Under the pieces are notes generated by a model, which searched no databases, was not told where the DNA came from, and saw only the letters and a program-made list of their open reading frames with translations. Shown piece by piece: positions 1 through 6,342 of a stretch of 35,046 bases of DNA. The DNA is from Candidatus Saccharibacteria bacterium UBA1932 (lineage in GTDB: Bacteria; Patescibacteriota; Saccharimonadia; Saccharimonadales; Saccharimonadaceae). The stretch's first letter is position 1. Each line of letters opens with the position of its first letter. The position numbers and the translations under genes are program-made. The stretch is from the NCBI GenBank assembly GCA_002337095.1, contig DDFI01000008.1, forward strand, positions 58,163-93,208, written 5' to 3'.

Positions 1-306
1 GGCTTTGCCCATGCAGAGCGCATTGCCGCAGCATTCGCCCGGCAGCGCCGCCTTCCCTATCGGGCCGTGGTGACTCGGCGGGCAAACTACGTCCAGCGTG
101 GCAGTACGCGTCGTGCCCGGCAGCGTCAGGCCAGCGAGTCGTATGATTGCACGATAGCGACCACGGGTGGCCGGTATGTGGTGATTGATGATGTCATGAC
201 TACAGGAGCGACGCTCGATGCGGTGGCGCGCGTACTGCGCCAGCGGGGCGCCGAGGAAGTATACGTGGCGGTGGTAGCGCGACAGCCGCTGGATGACGCG
301 GCGTAG
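1..306 (+). CDS. comF: ComF-family phosphoribosyltransferase, C-terminal part
   Basis: The reading frame is open from the first base and ends at TAG, so only the C-terminal ~101 residues are present. The PRPP-binding motif VVIDDVMTTGAT lies near the end, followed by a helix and a final strand (EVYVAVVARQ), the layout of ComF/GntX-type phosphoribosyltransferases. An arginine-rich segment with a QR.R..Q.A pattern precedes the PRPP loop, as in that family. In competent bacteria ComFC supports DNA uptake; the family also occurs in non-competent bacteria, so the role here is open. No upstream context is available. The family call is firm, the function is not. Confidence 0.8.
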   Translation, partial: GFAHAERIAAAFARQRRLPYRAVVTRRANYVQRGSTRRARQRQASESYDCTIATTGGRYVVIDDVMTTGATLDAVARVLRQRGAEEVYVAVVARQPLDDAA

Positions 307-332
307 GGTGAGTGGTATGATACCATACAAAA

Positions 333-351
333 CGACCCCTGTTTGGGGTCG
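333..351 (-). terminator. Intrinsic terminator after tRNA-Ser(UGA)
   Basis: A perfect 7-bp stem CGACCCC/GGGGTCG with a 5-nt loop. On the minus strand it is followed by TTTTGT. It starts 8 bases past the tRNA 3' end. Confidence 0.75.
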
Positions 352-358
352 CATTGCA

Positions 359-446
<88 letters not shown>

Positions 447-461
447 GTGGGTGACCTCGAT

Positions 462-490
462 ATTTTAGCAGAGAGTCGATCGAAAGGCAA
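462..490 (-). promoter_or_regulatory. Promoter of tRNA-Ser(UGA)
   Basis: Minus-strand TTGCCT (490-485), 17-nt spacer, TAAAAT (467-462) preceded by TGC (extended -10). Predicted start is ~8 nt before the mature tRNA 5' end. Confidence 0.6.
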
Positions 491-510
491 AGCGCCCTTC
501 CCTATTCCTG

Positions 511-557
511 CCAAATAAAACTGACGACCCGTATAACTATAGGTCGTCGATTTTATT
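511..557 (-). terminator. Terminator after tRNA-Ser(GCU), possibly bidirectional
   Basis: The core stem is GACGACC (523-529) with GGTCGTC (542-548). The flanks continue as an A-rich arm pairing with a T-rich arm (CCAAATAAAA with TTTTATTTGG), which reaches into the tRNA CCA. On the minus strand a T-rich tail follows the stem. Confidence 0.75.
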
Positions 558-650
558 TGGCGGAGGAGGGGAGATTCGAACTCCCGCTGCAGGTCTCCCC
601 ACACTAACGATTTAGCAAACCGTCCCCTTCAGCCACTTGGGTACTCCTCC
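558..650 (-). tRNA. tRNA-Ser(GCU)
   Basis: The acceptor stem is GGAGGAG/CTCCTCC, with discriminator G and an encoded CCA. The anticodon stem ACGGT/ATCGT closes loop TTGCTAA, giving anticodon GCU for AGC/AGU codons. The long variable arm and the serine-type D arm (CCCAAGTGGCTG) are present. No -10 element is visible directly upstream. Only 10 bases separate it from the T-run of the structured RNA candidate at 661-776, so the two are probably co-transcribed. Confidence 0.95.
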
Positions 651-660
651 GTACTTATGG

Positions 661-776
661 AAAAGCTACACACGTAGCTCCTGCCCGGCACGTAGAGTGA
701 CGGGATAAGCTAGCCGCTTATTTGCCGATACGATACGTTCCGCGCAGCAGCCACTTGGGCGCGCTAGTTGAGCTAC
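661..776 (-). ncRNA. Candidate structured RNA / leader of tRNA-Ser(GCU)
   Basis: On the minus strand, GTAGCTC (776-770) can pair with GAGCTAC (680-674) and close a multibranch fold. Inside are three hairpins: CGCGC/GCGCG; TAAGC/GCTTA with loop GGCTA; and CCCG.CAC/GTG.CGGG with loop TCTAC. The 3' arm of the closing stem can instead pair with GTAGCT (669-664), giving a hairpin with a 4-nt loop followed by TTTTCC. The two pairings exclude each other, as in riboswitch or attenuator switching. The RNA also contains CCCAAGTGGCTG, identical to the D arm of the downstream tRNA-Ser. I recognise no known RNA family, and the conserved SRP RNA core is absent. Existence as a distinct RNA is inferred. Confidence 0.4.
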
Positions 777-796
777 AAAAGTACGATAACTCACCT

Positions 797-802
797 ATTG
801 TA
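797..802 (-). promoter_or_regulatory. -10 element of the structured RNA / tRNA-Ser(GCU) unit
   Basis: Minus-strand TACAAT preceded by TGTGC. Predicted start is near 790, about 14 nt before the closing stem of the RNA candidate. No good -35 hexamer is visible. Confidence 0.45.
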
Positions 803-902
803 GCACATCTTACGGCAGAGGTGGTAGGTGTGACATATTTCACCAAAACAGCAGGCGAGCAATCGACAGCGAGCGCCTATCATGGTATCATATTTGGTAG
901 AT

Positions 903-1310
903 ATGAAAAAAGTCATTACTACCCTTGCCACATCAACCCTTCTCGCTGTAAGTGCGGTTATGCTACTGACGCTGGGATATAGCCCATTTGTTGGCGCCGA
1001 GGGCCTCAACACCCAAAGTGGCGCTGCGGCCGCAAAGGGCGCTGAACAGCCAACCAATCTTACCGGTGCGACCGGGGTATTTTCGACGGTTACGAATGTG
1101 CTGCTGTTTATCATCGGTGCCGTCGCTGTTATCATGATCATCGTCGGCGGCCTACGCTATATTACTTCTGGGGGCAACTCCGCCAACGTTACCGCTGCCA
1201 AAAACACCATTCTGTATGCGCTTGTTGGGGTAATTGTGGCAATCTTGGCATTTGCCGCAGTCAACTTCGTCATCGGCAGTTTTACCGCTGGTAGCGGCAC
1301 CAACGTTTAG
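903..1310 (+). CDS. T4SS-pilin-like small membrane protein
   Basis: A protein of 135 residues. It has a short basic N-terminus, a hydrophobic segment ending near SPFVGA that looks like a signal peptide, a Gly/Ala/Thr-rich stretch, then two membrane helices (about residues 60-82 and 98-120) joined by a short loop GLRYITSGGNSANVTAAKN. This layout, with GG.RY..SGG in the loop, matches the VirB2/TrbC-like type IV secretion pilin family common in Patescibacteria. The ATG at 903 is preferred over the in-frame ATG at 882 because it begins the signal-like segment (MKKVITTL) and follows a possible -10 (TATCAT, 886-891). It could serve a surface appendage; no other secretion genes are nearby. Confidence 0.7.
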   Translation: MKKVITTLATSTLLAVSAVMLLTLGYSPFVGAEGLNTQSGAAAAKGAEQPTNLTGATGVFSTVTNVLLFIIGAVAVIMIIVGGLRYITSGGNSANVTAAKNTILYALVGVIVAILAFAAVNFVIGSFTAGSGTNV

Positions 1311-1374
1311 ATAGTGGCACCTGCTGGCATAGTCGGTGGGCTCAAGGATATACCGCCTATAATATTGTTCATGC

Positions 1375-1380
1375 TATACT
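1375..1380 (+). promoter_or_regulatory. -10 element giving a leaderless transcript
   Basis: TGCTATACT ends 6 nt before the ATG at 1387, so the mRNA should begin at or next to the start codon. Confidence 0.55.
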
Positions 1381-1386
1381 AACAAT

Positions 1387-1926
1387 ATGGAGCCAACATC
1401 AGAACCCGCTGCTAGTGACCAGGGTGAAGACATCGAGATCGGCGTCGGTATTGCCGAAGATCTCGCCGATACGCCGGTGCACTGGCAGGCTACCGAGTAC
1501 CTTCACCGCGAAAAAGATGCGCGATGGTTTGGGCTATTTGTCCTGGTGGTAGTGGGGTTACTTATTATCTCGATCTGGCTAATGGATTCGTGGACCTTCG
1601 CGGCGCTGATCGTGGTAATGGCCGCGGCGCTGATTGTATATATCAAGCGTCCACCGGCAGTAATTAATTACACACTGAGCCGCAAGGGGCTGTATATCAA
1701 CGATACACTGCGGGTGTTCGATGAATTTAAGAGTTTTGGTGTGCTGCGCGATGAGGGCGAGTATTCGATTATACTGATTCCGCGCAAGCGTTTTCAGCCG
1801 GCGCTTACGGTGTATTTCCCCGAGGCATCGGGCGAAGAAATCGTCGATATGTTTGGTGCGCGTCTGCCAATGCACGAGCCGCACCTCGATTTTATGGACC
1901 AGATTGTTCGCAAACTGCGCATCTAA
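1387..1926 (+). CDS. Conserved two-helix membrane protein of unknown function
   Basis: A protein of 179 residues. It has an acidic N-terminal tail (1-30), a W.A.EY..REK motif just before the membrane, two membrane helices (about 47-66 and 69-87), and a ~90-residue C-terminal domain with alternating beta-strand-like segments (YTLSRKGLYIND, FGVLRDEGEYSIILIPRK). The C-terminal part could be a small PH-like domain facing the cytoplasm, but this is inference. Proteins of this shape recur in Patescibacteria. No catalytic motif is visible. It has its own promoter and lies between the pilin-like gene and tRNA-Arg. Confidence 0.8.
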   Translation: MEPTSEPAASDQGEDIEIGVGIAEDLADTPVHWQATEYLHREKDARWFGLFVLVVVGLLIISIWLMDSWTFAALIVVMAAALIVYIKRPPAVINYTLSRKGLYINDTLRVFDEFKSFGVLRDEGEYSIILIPRKRFQPALTVYFPEASGEEIVDMFGARLPMHEPHLDFMDQIVRKLRI

Positions 1927-1953
1927 TACCTTGCCCCTACCCCTGATATGTGG

Positions 1954-1999
1954 TACACTTAGTGAGTTATATACACCTATAGCCTAGCCTGCTATAGGT
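1954..1999 (+). promoter_or_regulatory. Promoter and leader hairpin of tRNA-Arg
   Basis: TGGTACACT gives a -10 at 1954-1959. A perfect 9-bp hairpin ACCTATAGC/GCTATAGGT (1975-1999) follows, in what would be the pre-tRNA leader. No T-run follows it, so it is not an obvious terminator; it might mark the end of the preceding gene or guide 5' processing. Confidence 0.4.
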
Positions 2000-2016
2000 C
2001 AAAAGATAGCAAGTAT

Positions 2017-2093
2017 GCACCCGTAGCTCAGCTGGATAGAGCGTTGGCTTGCGGAGCCAAAGGCCACAGGTTCGAATCCTGTCGGGTGTACCA
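2017..2093 (+). tRNA. tRNA-Arg(GCG)
   Basis: The acceptor stem is GCACCCG/CGGGTGT, with discriminator A and an encoded CCA. The D arm reads GCTCAGCTGGATAGAGC. The anticodon stem TTGGC/GCCAA closes loop TTGCGGA, giving anticodon GCG, which reads CGC and CGU by wobble. Most bacteria use ACG, deaminated to ICG by TadA, for this box, so the G34 form is unusual. The rest of the molecule matches bacterial arginine tRNAs. Confidence 0.92.
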
Positions 2094-2128
2094 ATAGAAT
2101 CACCTCACGTCTGTGGGGTTATTTTATT
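2094..2128 (+). terminator. Terminator after tRNA-Arg
   Basis: A long hairpin in which ATAGAATCACCTCAC pairs imperfectly with GTGGGGTTATTTTAT. It is closed by a GTCT loop and starts right after the CCA end. Confidence 0.7.
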
Positions 2129-2197
2129 GCTCGTCTGCTGCGGGCGCGTCGAACCATCCAACCATCAAGAACCATCAAGGTCCGCTAACACCTCACA

Positions 2198-2234
2198 GCA
2201 TTTTATTTCATCTGTTAAGGGATTATCTTTTTTT
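2198..2234 (+). repeat. Solo end of the RAYT-type element
   Basis: This 37-bp stretch matches the right end of the intact element at 22975-23010 and of the remnant ending at 21195. All share GCA.TTTAAT-like sequence, then CATCTGTTAAGGGATTATC and a T-run. No left end or transposase sequence lies nearby. It sits between tRNA-Arg and tRNA-Ser(GGA). It could be a transposition scar or a REP-like unit mobilised in trans. Confidence 0.75.
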
Positions 2235-2277
2235 GGGGTTGCCGTTATGATGGCGCACAAAATGTGGTACGGTGGGC

Positions 2278-2283
2278 TATAAT
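2278..2283 (+). promoter_or_regulatory. -10 element of tRNA-Ser(GGA)
   Basis: GGGCTATAAT; predicted start is 3-4 nt before the mature tRNA. Confidence 0.6.
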
Positions 2284-2293
2284 ATAGACATAC

Positions 2294-2383
2294 GGAGAGA
2301 TGCAGGAGTGGTTGAACTGGCACGCCTGGAACGCGTGTAAAGGGGCAACTCTTTCGAGGGTTCGAATCCCTCTCTCTCCGCCA
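2294..2383 (+). tRNA. tRNA-Ser(GGA)
   Basis: The acceptor stem is GGAGAGA/TCTCTCC, with discriminator G and an encoded CCA. The anticodon stem CACGC/GCGTG closes loop CTGGAAC, giving anticodon GGA for UCC/UCU. The long variable arm is present. A strong terminator follows immediately. Confidence 0.95.
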
Positions 2384-2386
2384 CGA

Positions 2387-2430
2387 GAAAACGCTTCATG
2401 GCCTGCCAGCGGCCCTGAAGCGTTTTCTTT
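2387..2430 (+). terminator. Terminator after tRNA-Ser(GGA)
   Basis: A 12-bp stem GAAAACGCTTCA/TGAAGCGTTTTC around a GC-rich loop, followed by TTTG. Confidence 0.85.
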
Positions 2431-2508
2431 GATAGGCTAACAGCATTATGTTGCTAATTTGTCAAAAAATGCCCTTAGCGTGTATTGCAAAATCTCCTCA
2501 CAGCGGCC

Positions 2509-2514
2509 TATAAT
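2509..2514 (+). promoter_or_regulatory. -10 element giving a leaderless ABC transporter transcript
   Basis: TATAAT ends 8 nt before the ATG at 2523, so transcription should begin at about the start codon. No ribosome binding site is present. Confidence 0.6.
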
Positions 2515-2522
2515 AGATAGAA

Positions 2523-3326
2523 ATGGCAACTGCGAGCCCCGAACCACTGATTGAGCTGCGAAACCTGGTCAAGCGATACGGCCTGGGTGACGCTCAGCAC
2601 AACGCCCTCGACGGCGTGACGCTTACTATTGACCGGGGCGAATTTATCACTATCATGGGGCCAAGCGGCTGCGGCAAAACGACCCTGCTGAATATTCTGG
2701 GTCTGCTCGACCGTGCTACCGATGGCGAGTATGTGCTCGAGGGCCGTACGGTGCAGCGGCTCAGCAATTCGGCACATGCCCGCATTCGTTCCGAAAAAAT
2801 CGGCGTCGTATTCCAGAGCTTTAACCTGATTAATCGCCTGAATGTGATCGAAAACGTCGCCCTGCCACTCACTTACAAAGGCGTGCGGCGCACCCAGCGC
2901 CTCGAGCGCGCTAGCGAAGTGCTACGCACCTTTCATCTAAACGAGCGCGAATATTACCTGCCCTGGCAGCTGTCGGGTGGCCAAATGCAGCGAGTTGCGA
3001 TTGCGCGTGCGCTGGTAAACGACCCCTCGATTATTCTCGCCGACGAGCCCACGGGCAACCTCGATAGCCGATCGAGCCATGTCATCATGGAAGAGCTCTC
3101 CGACCTTCATCGTCGCGGCAACACCATCATTATGGTCACGCACAACCCCACTCTTATTAGCTATGCCACCCGCGTTATTCATATGCTAGATGGCCAGATT
3201 GCCACCGACACCAAGACCGACCGTGCGCCAAAACGTACCACTAGCAGTAAGATACCGCTCGCTGCTCGTCGCGCAAAAACTACCCCAAAAGCCGCTAAAT
3301 CACGCAAAAAAGGAGCCAAAAAGTAA
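2523..3326 (+). CDS. ABC transporter ATP-binding protein (MacB/LolD type)
   Basis: A protein of 267 residues. The Walker A motif GPSGCGKTT is at 46-54, the Q-loop VVFQSF at 95-100, the signature LSGGQ at 150-154, Walker B with ILADEPT at 171-177, and the H-loop THNP follows. It hydrolyses ATP to drive the FtsX-type permease encoded next; the two genes overlap as TAATG and are co-translated. MacB-like pairs without a periplasmic adaptor often export peptides or lipoproteins or act in envelope stress; the substrate here is unknown. A ~40-residue Lys/Ala-rich C-terminal tail goes beyond the usual ~225-230-residue domain and may bind acidic lipids or nucleic acid. Confidence 0.92.
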   Translation: MATASPEPLIELRNLVKRYGLGDAQHNALDGVTLTIDRGEFITIMGPSGCGKTTLLNILGLLDRATDGEYVLEGRTVQRLSNSAHARIRSEKIGVVFQSFNLINRLNVIENVALPLTYKGVRRTQRLERASEVLRTFHLNEREYYLPWQLSGGQMQRVAIARALVNDPSIILADEPTGNLDSRSSHVIMEELSDLHRRGNTIIMVTHNPTLISYATRVIHMLDGQIATDTKTDRAPKRTTSSKIPLAARRAKTTPKAAKSRKKGAKK

Positions 3327-4558
3327 TGCGCCAACCCCTGATTTTTGAACATGTGTATGGCGCGGTTCATTCGCTGCGTTCGACACGCACGCGCACGCTG
3401 CTGACGGTGCTAGGCATTACGATCGGCATCGCTAGTATCACAACGATCCTGGCGCTGAGTGCTGGTGTCACACGAGTAGTAGCGCACCAAGTTGATCAGC
3501 TTGGTGGCAATTTAGCGGTGATTCGCCCCGGCGTGCCGACCAAAAGCGTCAACGAGCTGACAACGCCGGTATCGCAGCAATTTTATAGCACTAGTACGCT
3601 TACCACCAGTGACGTCGATCAGCTCAAAAAATTGCCCAGCATTACCGCCGCCGCGCCGCTGATGATCCTTAATGGCTCGCTCAAGGCAGATCAGACTACG
3701 GTCGCCAATAGCATGGTGCTCGCCACGACACCCGATTTTTTCCAAATGACGCAGCTCGAAACACGTGACGGCCAGGTGCTGAATGATGTTGCGAATGCTA
3801 CAACAGCAGTGATTGGCCAGCAGCTGGCGGTCGATTTGTTTGGTAGCGAAAAACCCATTGGCCTGACGTTTACGCTGCGCGGCCACGAATTTACCGTGAT
3901 TGGCATTATCAAGCGCGTTAATAATCCTATCAATTACAACAATATTGATGTCGACCGTACGGCTTTTATTTCGCTCGAGGCAGGCAAAATGCTCCATAGC
4001 GGCACCGCGCAGATTCAGCAGATTAATATCCGGGCGGCTGATGCTGCTGGCCTGCCAGTGGCCGTCGACCAAGCCCGCCAAGCACTGGTCGCGGCGCATC
4101 AGGGTGAGCAGGATTTTTCGATCGTCTACGGGCACGAGATTGCCACGCCTACTAGCCAGCTATTCGCCGTAATTACAGGGGTAATGACAGCCATCGCGGC
4201 TATATCACTGGTGGTCGGCGGCATTGGTATCATGAATATCATGCTGGTCGGTGTTGCCGAGCGTACGCGCGAAATTGGCCTGCGCAAAGCCGTGGGCGCA
4301 AGCGATCGCAATATTGTCAATCAGTTCCTGATCGAGGCGCTACTGATGAGCCTAGTGGGTGGCGTATTTGGCTATCTACTGGGTTATATCACGGCGTTTA
4401 TCATCAGTACGCAGCTGACATTCAACCCCGCATTTACTTGGCAGATTGCTGCGGTGGCGCTTGCGGTAGCGGTGGCTGTCGGCGTGGCATTTGGCCTGTA
4501 TCCGGCATTACGTGCGGCCCGCAAAGACCCCATCGAATCGCTGCGTCAATATCACTAA
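3326..4558 (+). CDS. MacB-like ABC transporter permease (FtsX family)
   Basis: A protein of 410 residues. An N-terminal membrane helix (about 24-45, after the SLRSTRTRTLLTVLGI motif typical of MacB permeases) is followed by a large extracytoplasmic MacB-type domain (about 50-275). Three C-terminal membrane helices form the FtsX domain, carrying the conserved GIMNIMLVGVAERTREIGLRKA stretch split around 305-325. It ends with YPALRAARKDPIESLRQ, the usual tail of the family. It pairs with the ATPase directly upstream. It converges with the isomerase gene 10 bases downstream, with no clear terminator between them. Confidence 0.92.
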   Translation: MRQPLIFEHVYGAVHSLRSTRTRTLLTVLGITIGIASITTILALSAGVTRVVAHQVDQLGGNLAVIRPGVPTKSVNELTTPVSQQFYSTSTLTTSDVDQLKKLPSITAAAPLMILNGSLKADQTTVANSMVLATTPDFFQMTQLETRDGQVLNDVANATTAVIGQQLAVDLFGSEKPIGLTFTLRGHEFTVIGIIKRVNNPINYNNIDVDRTAFISLEAGKMLHSGTAQIQQINIRAADAAGLPVAVDQARQALVAAHQGEQDFSIVYGHEIATPTSQLFAVITGVMTAIAAISLVVGGIGIMNIMLVGVAERTREIGLRKAVGASDRNIVNQFLIEALLMSLVGGVFGYLLGYITAFIISTQLTFNPAFTWQIAAVALAVAVAVGVAFGLYPALRAARKDPIESLRQYH

Positions 4559-4568
4559 GCTGCCCCGG

Positions 4569-5615
4569 CTACTGCGCGGCGAGCTCGTGCTTGAGCCGCT
4601 CGATTATCTCGACCGGCACCGGATCGACACCATTGAGGATTGCCACGTAGATGCTGGCATAGTCTGCCAAAATGCATCCCCAGACTAGCTGGGCGATCAG
4701 TGACGAACCAACCATATCCACCACGTTGCTTTTTGGGCGCATGCCGCTTAGCAGGCGGTCGGTGAGCTTGAATCGCAATTTGATGCGCTCGTGCTCGTAG
4801 CTGCTTACAAGGTCGAATATCACAAATGGCTTGTCGACTGGATGCGAGGTCCAGCCCAGGAATTCATTGTGATTTGCCTCGGGGTATTCATTGCAAAACG
4901 CAACGTTTTTGGCGTTTTCATTCCAGCTGATTTTCCATTTGTAGGCAACGGGCGCGGTCAGCCAGCCGCCATAGATGACCGGCGTCTTGCCGACTGCTAC
5001 GACAGCAAGCTGCTTGGCGTAGTTGCGTTCGGTGGGCACATTACGCCCCCATTGCGCTACGAGCGGCAATAGCTCGTCATATGCCGCAGCCAGCGATTCG
5101 TATGGCGCGTGATCAACCAGCTCAAAATGTGCCAATAGTCGCGTAATTGCGCGTAAAAAATACAACAATGTCATCCGTGGTTGCAGGCCACTCGGCAAAC
5201 GAATATGAGCGATATGCTCACGCTGGGCAATATCGACCAGTTCCCCGCCCGCCGAGATAATGGCGACTTGTGCACCCGCATCACGGGCATGTTGTAACGC
5301 AGACAACGATTCCTCGGTGTTACCAGAGTAGCTGGCGGCAATGACCAGCGTGCTAGCATCGACATAGTGCGGCAGGTCGTAGTTGCGCACTAGCTCAAAC
5401 GGTACCGCTAGCGTGTCGCTCAGCCAGCGCGCCACCACCGCTGCCGCTAGCGCCGAGCCACCCATGCCGGTATAGACTACTCGCGTCAGCGTGCGTCCAT
5501 CATGGTCGCCGTCCTGCACCTCGGCCTCAAAGCGTAACTGATTGATTTCGTCGGCTGCTACCGCCAGCGCGCCGTGTGGATCGCGCTGATTAAGCACGTT
5601 CGTATCGTCAAGCAT
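4569..5615 (-). CDS. Bifunctional phosphoglucose/phosphomannose isomerase (SIS family)
   Basis: A protein of 348 residues with two SIS sugar-isomerase domains. The first has GMGGSALAA (50-58) and SYSGNTEE (about 95-102), which bind the sugar phosphate. EANHNE in the second half supplies the catalytic Glu and His of the PGI/PMI family. It interconverts glucose-6-phosphate or mannose-6-phosphate with fructose-6-phosphate. The length fits the short archaeal/bacterial bifunctional family rather than classical PGI. The start is preceded by GGGAGGG at suitable spacing and a minus-strand TATACT (5668-5663), so the mRNA has a ~40-nt leader. It is divergent from the acidic protein gene at 5710. Confidence 0.88.
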   Translation of the reverse strand: MLDDTNVLNQRDPHGALAVAADEINQLRFEAEVQDGDHDGRTLTRVVYTGMGGSALAAAVVARWLSDTLAVPFELVRNYDLPHYVDASTLVIAASYSGNTEESLSALQHARDAGAQVAIISAGGELVDIAQREHIAHIRLPSGLQPRMTLLYFLRAITRLLAHFELVDHAPYESLAAAYDELLPLVAQWGRNVPTERNYAKQLAVVAVGKTPVIYGGWLTAPVAYKWKISWNENAKNVAFCNEYPEANHNEFLGWTSHPVDKPFVIFDLVSSYEHERIKLRFKLTDRLLSGMRPKSNVVDMVGSSLIAQLVWGCILADYASIYVAILNGVDPVPVEIIERLKHELAAQ

Positions 5616-5662
5616 AGTTACCCTCCCGTTTTCACTTGCGCTATGTTCTACACCTATGATAC

Positions 5663-5668
5663 AGTATA
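5663..5668 (-). promoter_or_regulatory. -10 element of the PGI/PMI gene
   Basis: Minus-strand TATACT. The predicted leader of ~40 nt contains the ribosome binding site GGGAGGG, unlike the many leaderless genes around it. Confidence 0.45.
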
Positions 5669-5709
5669 TGCAAAGATAAGCATAACTTTTATTTTACTAG
5701 GGGTGGGGT

Positions 5710-6279
5710 ATGAACAAAGACGACAAGGATCAAGTGGCAAATGATGACCAAGAGCTGGCCAATGTGCTGGCCGAGGTGAACGGCACAACGAGTGCTAGCA
5801 GCGCCGTACCGGTCACGACTGACGCCGATGAGCCCCAATACATCGAGCCACCTGTAATGTCGGACGGCGGCCTGGGCGAAGACACTGCCAATCAGGGCGG
5901 CATCCTTGATGACTCGCCCGTATCGCTGCCAGAGCCAGAGCAGCCAATGGTGCCCGAGCCACCTACGCCTATGCCGACCGCAGAGGCTAGCTTTGCCCCC
6001 ACTCCCTCTGCCGTGGATGCCACTAGTGGCGCCGGCAACAGCGAGCTTGACTCTATCAAGCAACAGGCCATTGGCGAGCTGCGACCGCTTGTCGACAAGC
6101 TCAACGTCTCACCCGAGGAGAAGTTTGATACCCTGCTACTGCTGATCCGCTCCACCGATGACCGCAGCTTGCTTGCGCCGGCTCACCAAGCCGCTCGCGA
6201 GATCATGGACGAATCGCGCAAGGCCAAAGCCCTGCTTGATATCATCAAAGAAGTCGACTACCTCTCGAACAACCAATAG
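5710..6279 (+). CDS. Acidic Pro-rich protein with conserved helical C-terminal domain
   Basis: A protein of 189 residues without membrane segments. The first ~110 residues are acidic, low-complexity and rich in Pro/Glu/Thr/Ser (VPEPPTPMPT). The last ~75 residues are helical with a clear pattern: SIKQQAIGELRPLV, SPEEKFDTLLLLIRSTDD, then AREIMDESRKAKALLDIIKEVDYL. I recall a similar C-terminal domain in other Patescibacteria proteins, function unknown. The start follows GGGGTGGGG at the right distance. It could be a scaffold or interaction protein, but nothing shows this directly. Confidence 0.8.
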   Translation: MNKDDKDQVANDDQELANVLAEVNGTTSASSAVPVTTDADEPQYIEPPVMSDGGLGEDTANQGGILDDSPVSLPEPEQPMVPEPPTPMPTAEASFAPTPSAVDATSGAGNSELDSIKQQAIGELRPLVDKLNVSPEEKFDTLLLLIRSTDDRSLLAPAHQAAREIMDESRKAKALLDIIKEVDYLSNNQ

Positions 6280-6342
6280 ATTAGCAAAAACCCACGTTGT
6301 ATTGTGAGCTAAGACTTTTTTGTAGCTGATGCCATGCGTTGG

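Noticed and set aside
661..790. SRP (4.5S) RNA as identity of the structured RNA near tRNA-Ser
   Set aside because: Position next to tRNA-Ser recalls some Firmicutes, but the conserved GGAAGGAAGCAGC-type core is absent on both strands.
2049..2282. Open frame of 77 codons across tRNA-Arg and the solo repeat
   Set aside because: It overlaps the tRNA, its terminator and a transposon end, with no ribosome site or protein-like composition.
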